From NCBI GenBank assembly GCA_002494895.1, contig DADA01000107.1, positions 1-17,660 of the forward strand: a DNA stretch of 17,660 nt, given 5' to 3'. The notes beneath the pieces are model-generated. The model was not told where the DNA came from. It worked only from the letters and a program-made list of their open reading frames with translations, and searched no databases. The DNA comes from Nitrososphaera sp. UBA210 (GTDB lineage Archaea > Thermoproteota > Nitrososphaeria > Nitrososphaerales > Nitrososphaeraceae). The translations under genes and the position numbers were made by a program. Shown piece after piece: positions 14,112 through 17,660 of this stretch. The first letter of the stretch is position 1, and each line of letters begins with the position of its first letter.

Positions 14112-14133
14112 CTTTCATTGCCACTTTGATTCA

Positions 14134-15252
14134 ATGGAGAAGGAGCGGCGGCTCGTGGTCGTGGCGATAGCCGCGGTAGTAGCCGCCGCGGTCGCAACCA
14201 TTCTGTATACTCCTACGGGGACAACCCTTCCTATCCCGGAGCCAAACCCAGGAACAGGCGGCTCCAATAACACCGGTTCAGGGATCCAGGTGCTTGCAGA
14301 GAATCTGGAGGTCCCTTGGGCGATCGATGTAGCGGATGATGGCAGGCTGTTCTTTACCGAGCGGGCAGGCAGGATAAGGGTGATCGATTCGGATGGAAAG
14401 CTGCTGGCAGAGCCTGCTGCCTACATCAACGCAGAGCAGATGGGCGAATCCGGGCTTCTCGGCCTTGCGCTTCACCCGGATTTCGCAGACAACCACAGAC
14501 TGTATGTATATCACACCTACTCTAACGGATCATCGGTTCTCAACAAAGTGCTGATGCTGACAGAGCGCGACAACAAGATCATCGAGTCAGAGGTGATAAT
14601 TGACGGCATACCTGCAGCTGACAGAAATGACGGCGGCAGGATAAAATTTGGACCTGACGGCATGCTTTACATTGCAACCGGCGACGCGAGGCAGCCCGAC
14701 CTTGCGCAGAATGCCCGGTCGCTTGCAGGCAAGATTCTGCGGATATCCCCTGATGGGGGCATTCCAGAGGACAACCCATTCGAGGGCTCGCCCGTATACT
14801 CGTACGGTCACAGGAACATCCAGGGACTTGCGTGGCATCCTGTGACAAATGAGCTGTATGCAACCGAGCACGGACAGGAAGGAAACGACGAAATCAATCT
14901 GATAAAGCCTGGCGGCAACTACGGCTGGCCGGTGGAGGAATGCGACGCCGAGCAGTTTGAAAAGCCAGTGGCCTGCTTTAATCCGGCGATAGCTCCCGCA
15001 GGCATGGCGTTTGCAGCGTCTGATACGCTGGGATACCAGAACGCATCCCTTGTTGCGACCCTAAAGGCCCAGCACCTCCGGCTCGTGGATCTAACAACGG
15101 ACACCGAAAGCAACATCCTGACAGGTTTTGGCAGGATTCGCGACGTTATCGAAGCACCCGACGGGTCGCTCTATGTAGCCACAAGCAACAGGGACGGAAG
15201 GGCCATAGCCGGCGCCGGCGATGACAAGATTTTAAGAGTAGTGAAGCCATAG
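14134..15252 (+). CDS. PQQ-dependent aldose sugar dehydrogenase-like beta-propeller, membrane-anchored
   Basis: 372 residues of the soluble-glucose-dehydrogenase/YliI/archaeal Asd family, which oxidise aldoses with PQQ and calcium. A hydrophobic helix (about 5-25, LVVVAIAAVVAAAVATILY) and a Pro/Gly/Asn linker lead to the propeller from about residue 48 (LAENLEVPWAIDVADDGRLFFTER). Family motifs present: GLLGLALHPDF, GGRIKFGPDGMLYIATGDA, SLAGKILRISPDG, YGHRNIQGLAWHP (Arg227, PQQ contact in relatives), EHGQEGNDEINLI and GGNYGWP. Where relatives have HxGGR, with the His acting as base on the sugar C1 hydroxyl, this protein has Asn165 (RNDGGR; codon AAT). It may therefore be inactive or altered. 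It probably acts outside the membrane. No PQQ biosynthesis genes are in the window. The next gene follows after 16 bases. Confidence 0.88.
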   Translation: MEKERRLVVVAIAAVVAAAVATILYTPTGTTLPIPEPNPGTGGSNNTGSGIQVLAENLEVPWAIDVADDGRLFFTERAGRIRVIDSDGKLLAEPAAYINAEQMGESGLLGLALHPDFADNHRLYVYHTYSNGSSVLNKVLMLTERDNKIIESEVIIDGIPAADRNDGGRIKFGPDGMLYIATGDARQPDLAQNARSLAGKILRISPDGGIPEDNPFEGSPVYSYGHRNIQGLAWHPVTNELYATEHGQEGNDEINLIKPGGNYGWPVEECDAEQFEKPVACFNPAIAPAGMAFAASDTLGYQNASLVATLKAQHLRLVDLTTDTESNILTGFGRIRDVIEAPDGSLYVATSNRDGRAIAGAGDDKILRVVKP

Positions 15253-15268
15253 CACGATCGCCGGGTAA

Positions 15269-16405
15269 ATGGCGGAAAAGAAATTCTACGAGATGAGCAG
15301 GACCGAGCGACTCCAGTATGTCAAGAATTCGGCGGCATTGCAGGAAGACGTTGAAGCCGCGCTGAAACCTCTCTCGTTTGAGGAAGCTGACAGGATGGTA
15401 GAGAACGCAATAGGCGTAATGTCGATACCGATGGGAATTGCCACCAACTTTGTAATCAACGGAACCGAACGCCTTGTTCCGATGGCAACTGAAGAACCGT
15501 CCGTCATTGCGGCTGCCAGCAAGGCAGCCAAGATAGCGAGGATTAATGGCGGCTATACTGCCCAGGCCGACGAGTCGGTAATGATTGGGCAGGTGCAGCT
15601 GGTCGGTGTCGCAAACTTCAAGGCTGCCATGGCAAAGATCCGCAGGAACAAGAAACAGATTCTGGACATTGCTAACTCAAAGAGTAGATCGGTAGTTGCC
15701 ACCGACATGCAGGTGCGGAAGGTACGCGACAGCAGCCCGAACAGGATGGGCGGCATGATAATTGTCGAGCTAGCCATTGACACAAAGGACGCCATGGGGG
15801 CGAACGCGATAAACACGATGTGCGAGGCCGTCGGTCCAAAGGTTGAAGAGATCGCGGGCGGCGAGGTTGTGCTCAAGATCCTTTCCAACTATGCCACAAA
15901 AAGGATGGTCAGGTGCAAGGCGGTGTTCGACAGGGAAGAACTCGGAGGAATTGAAACCGTCAGGCGGATATTGTACGCATATGCGCTGGCGCATTCGGAC
16001 GTTTATCGAGCCGTGACGCACAACAAAGGCGTGATGAACGGAATCGATGCAGTCGCTCTAGCCACGGGTCAGGATTTCAGGGCTATCGAGGCAGGTGCGC
16101 ATGCCTATGCCGCCAGGGATGGCACCTACAGGTCCCTTACAAAGTGGCGCAAGACCAAAAGAGGAGACCTGGAAGGGGAGTTAGAGATGCCACTTGCTGT
16201 CGGCATAGTTGGAGGAATAACAGCCGCGCACCCTACTGCCAAACTCGCGTTAAGAATACTGGGAGCAAAAAATGCAAAGGATCTTGCAATGGCAATGGCA
16301 TCGGCGGGGCTCGCACAGAATCTTGCCGCAATAAGGGCGCTTGCCTCTGAGGGGATTCAAAAGGGACACATGAAGCTGCACGCGCGCAAATCAGGTTACA
16401 GTTAA
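15269..16405 (+). CDS. hmgA: Hydroxymethylglutaryl-CoA reductase, class II-like
   Basis: Reduces HMG-CoA to mevalonate with NAD(P)H, the committing step to archaeal isoprenoid ether lipids; cytosolic. 378 residues, no membrane segment. Landmarks: LPLG-like MSIPMGIATNFVING, MATEEPSVIAAAS with the catalytic Glu (75/76), QVQLVGV, DAMGANAINTMCE (cofactor region), THNKGVMNGIDAVALATGQDFRAIEAG (Lys253, Asp269), and GHMKLHAR near the C-terminus with the catalytic His367. The TEEPSVIAAAS and GHM.LHAR forms, the length and the N-terminal YEMSRTERLQYV resemble class II (MvaA-like) enzymes more than eukaryote-like class I archaeal ones. The ATG at 15269 lies 16 bases after the previous stop. A TATA-like ATTTTAAG about 36 nt upstream, inside the end of that gene, could serve it separately. 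Confidence 0.95.
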   Translation: MAEKKFYEMSRTERLQYVKNSAALQEDVEAALKPLSFEEADRMVENAIGVMSIPMGIATNFVINGTERLVPMATEEPSVIAAASKAAKIARINGGYTAQADESVMIGQVQLVGVANFKAAMAKIRRNKKQILDIANSKSRSVVATDMQVRKVRDSSPNRMGGMIIVELAIDTKDAMGANAINTMCEAVGPKVEEIAGGEVVLKILSNYATKRMVRCKAVFDREELGGIETVRRILYAYALAHSDVYRAVTHNKGVMNGIDAVALATGQDFRAIEAGAHAYAARDGTYRSLTKWRKTKRGDLEGELEMPLAVGIVGGITAAHPTAKLALRILGAKNAKDLAMAMASAGLAQNLAAIRALASEGIQKGHMKLHARKSGYS

Positions 16406-16465
16406 CCTAGCCCGTCCATTCCAGAAATGTGATGAAAATCTTGTGTGCGAGGCGCAATTTTCCGC

Positions 16466-16477
16466 ATAAACATATAT
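16466..16477 (+). promoter_or_regulatory. TATA box of the his genes
   Basis: ATAAACATATAT is centred about 40 nt before the hisG ATG at 16512, giving a leader of roughly 10-15 nt. It is the only A/T-rich block in the 106-bp gap after hmgA, so hisG probably starts its own operon. Confidence 0.55.
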
Positions 16478-16511
16478 CCAGAAGAACGCTTTGCTCACCT
16501 GTCTTTAGCAA

Positions 16512-17489
16512 ATGCCTACTGTAAAATTTGCAGTCCCAAAGGGCAGCATTGAGGAAGTGACCTTCAAGCTCCTCGAGCAGGCCTGGCAAAGCGTCAGCGG
16601 CCGCGGCCGGACGTACAGAATCAAACTGGGCGATCCCGAGATTGACACAAAGATCCTCAGGCCGCAGGAAATTCCTACCTACGTCCAGGAGGGCTTTTAT
16701 GACGTAGGAATAACCGGCAGGGACTGGATCCTTGAGGCCAAGGCAGACGTGCAGGTATTGCTGGATCTGGAGATAGGACGCGTCAAGCAGGTAATTGCCA
16801 TTCCAGCCGGCTTTCCATACAACAACCTGGAGGAAATGATCGGCGATTTTGCAAAGAAGGGCAAGACGCTACGAATTTCGTCAGAGTACCTTACCACTAC
16901 GTCGTCCCACTTTAAGGCCAGCCCTTCCTACAAGAAGCACTTTGGCTCCGCAGACCCGATGATAATAACACCGTGGCTGCGCGTAGGGGAAAATAAGAAA
17001 GTCGAGATATTCCTGTCTTTTGGCGCAACAGAGGCCAAGCCTCCTGAAGACGTGGACGCCATTTTCGACATCACAGAGACCGGCACGACACTTGCCCAGA
17101 ATAACCTAAAGATCATAGACTGGGTTGCTGAATCCACCGCAGTTCTAGTAGCCAACAAAAAAGCATTGAAGGACGCAGCAAAGAGGGAAAAGATAGCCGA
17201 CATGGTCGCGCTGCTAAAGGGAGTGGTCGAGGGCCGGAAAAAGCTGCACATTTTCGTGAACGTAAAGAAGGAGAATCTCCCAAAGCTCCTGAAGGAACTT
17301 CCCGCGCTAAAGCGGCCTACCATCAGCCCGCTTTCTGAAGACGGATGGTACGGAGTCAATACCGTAATTGACAAGACCGAGTTCATCAGAATAGTCCCCA
17401 AGATGAGAAGGCTTGCCCAGGGGCTCGTGGTGCTGGAGCCCAAGCAGATACTCCCGCTTGACGAGGTAAACCTGGACGGATACTCCTGA
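16512..17489 (+). CDS. hisG: ATP phosphoribosyltransferase, long form
   Basis: First step of histidine biosynthesis: ATP plus PRPP gives phosphoribosyl-ATP. 325 residues, longer than the short HisZ-dependent form (about 210), so it should be self-sufficient and feedback-inhibited by histidine. The catalytic domains cover about 1-225: VKFAVPKGSIEE at the N-terminus, ILRPQEIPTYVQEGFYDVGITGRDWI, and the PRPP loop DAIFDITETGTTLAQNNL. The C-terminal ACT-like regulatory domain is about 235-310 (REKIADMVALLKGVVEGRKKLHIFVNV...SPLSEDGWYGVNTVI). The ATG at 16512 follows a TATA box by 40 nt. The stop is three bases before the hisD ATG, so the two are co-transcribed. Confidence 0.95.
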   Translation: MPTVKFAVPKGSIEEVTFKLLEQAWQSVSGRGRTYRIKLGDPEIDTKILRPQEIPTYVQEGFYDVGITGRDWILEAKADVQVLLDLEIGRVKQVIAIPAGFPYNNLEEMIGDFAKKGKTLRISSEYLTTTSSHFKASPSYKKHFGSADPMIITPWLRVGENKKVEIFLSFGATEAKPPEDVDAIFDITETGTTLAQNNLKIIDWVAESTAVLVANKKALKDAAKREKIADMVALLKGVVEGRKKLHIFVNVKKENLPKLLKELPALKRPTISPLSEDGWYGVNTVIDKTEFIRIVPKMRRLAQGLVVLEPKQILPLDEVNLDGYS

Positions 17490-17492
17490 GCC

Positions 17493-17660
17493 ATGAAGGT
17501 TATTCGCGTTGCCGACCCCACTGCCGCCGCGGCCGGGCTGCGCAGGGCTTCCGGCATCCTTTCAGATTCGCTCATTGAAGAAACAAGAACAATAATGAAG
17601 GCGGTGGCAGATCACGGCGACTCGGCGCTTCTGGATTACGCTGCGAAGTTTGACGGGGCA
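17493..17660 (+). CDS. hisD: Histidinol dehydrogenase, N-terminal part (runs off the window)
   Basis: The last two steps of histidine synthesis, histidinol to histidine with NAD. Only the first 56 codons are in the window, with no stop. From ATG 17493 it reads MKVIRVADPTAAAAGLRRAS, and later VADHGDSALLDYAAKFDG, the typical early HisD motif (V...GD.ALl.Y...FD). It starts three bases after the hisG stop, and hisG-hisD adjacency is common. The catalytic and zinc residues lie beyond the window, so the call rests on the N-terminal motif and context. Confidence 0.85.
   Translation, partial: MKVIRVADPTAAAAGLRRASGILSDSLIEETRTIMKAVADHGDSALLDYAAKFDGA

Noticed and set aside
16928..17575. 215-codon open frame on the - strand
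   Set aside because: Antisense to hisG and the start of hisD, both secure. Ser-rich shadow translation without motifs.
1..17660. CRISPR array, toxin-antitoxin, restriction or other defence system
   Set aside because: No regularly spaced short repeats and no nuclease, methylase, or small toxin/antitoxin pair is recognisable among the frames.

Overview
The window looks like chromosomal DNA of an ammonia-oxidising archaeon of the Nitrososphaera lineage (Thaumarchaeota/Nitrososphaerota). This is inferred from gene content and style, not from a marker gene. The clues are a zinc-type ferredoxin with a long N-terminal extension, secreted proteins with PEFG-like and CFI-box C-termini, a tRNA-Ser interrupted by extra segments, a CBS/HPF-like fusion, a class II-like HMG-CoA reductase, long-form HisG, and archaeal TATA boxes about 25-35 nt before ATG, GTG or TTG starts, which implies many leaderless mRNAs.

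Layout. 1-1219 (+): a zinc-ferredoxin-type dicluster ferredoxin and a conserved-looking unknown protein. 1216-2132 (-): two translationally coupled unknown genes, convergent with the previous gene. 2133-2472: a gene-free stretch with a strong inverted repeat. 2473-5339 (+): two overlapping genes carrying three GH130 (mannoside phosphorylase/mannosidase) modules. 5340-5614: a gene-free stretch holding a composite of two short repeats, one found also at 2053-2103 on the other side of the GH130 genes and one found also just upstream of the tRNA gene at 12813. 5615-8672 (+): a run of membrane and secreted proteins (a two-helix small protein, a two-TM protein with an extracytoplasmic domain, a double PsbP-like/DUF1795-like protein with a PEFG-like anchor, and a basic unknown protein). 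8690-12589 (-): a 1299-residue surface protein with three Ig-like repeats, a Ca-binding-like motif, a DUF11-like region, a CFI-box and C-terminal membrane helices. 12813-12939 (+): tRNA-Ser(UGA) with insertions in the D loop and the anticodon loop. 12943-14043 (-): four CBS domains fused to an HPF-like domain. 14134-16405 (+): a PQQ sugar-dehydrogenase-like protein and HMG-CoA reductase (archaeal lipid synthesis). 16512-17660 (+): hisG and the start of hisD (histidine biosynthesis).

How it fits together. The ends of the window are core metabolism: electron transfer, isoprenoid lipids, histidine and a tRNA. The middle (about 2.0-12.8 kb) is accessory and mostly concerns glycans and the cell envelope. 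The GH130 pair is bracketed by a diverged 51-bp direct repeat, and its right repeat is joined to a 38-bp copy of the tRNA-Ser upstream flank. This suggests rearrangement or insertion history, although no integrase or transposase is visible. No clearly new multi-gene defence or mobile system is seen. The best leads are the GH130 three-module set with unequal active sites and its flanking repeats, the CBS-HPF fusion, the sugar dehydrogenase with Asn at the expected catalytic His position, and the doubly interrupted tRNA.
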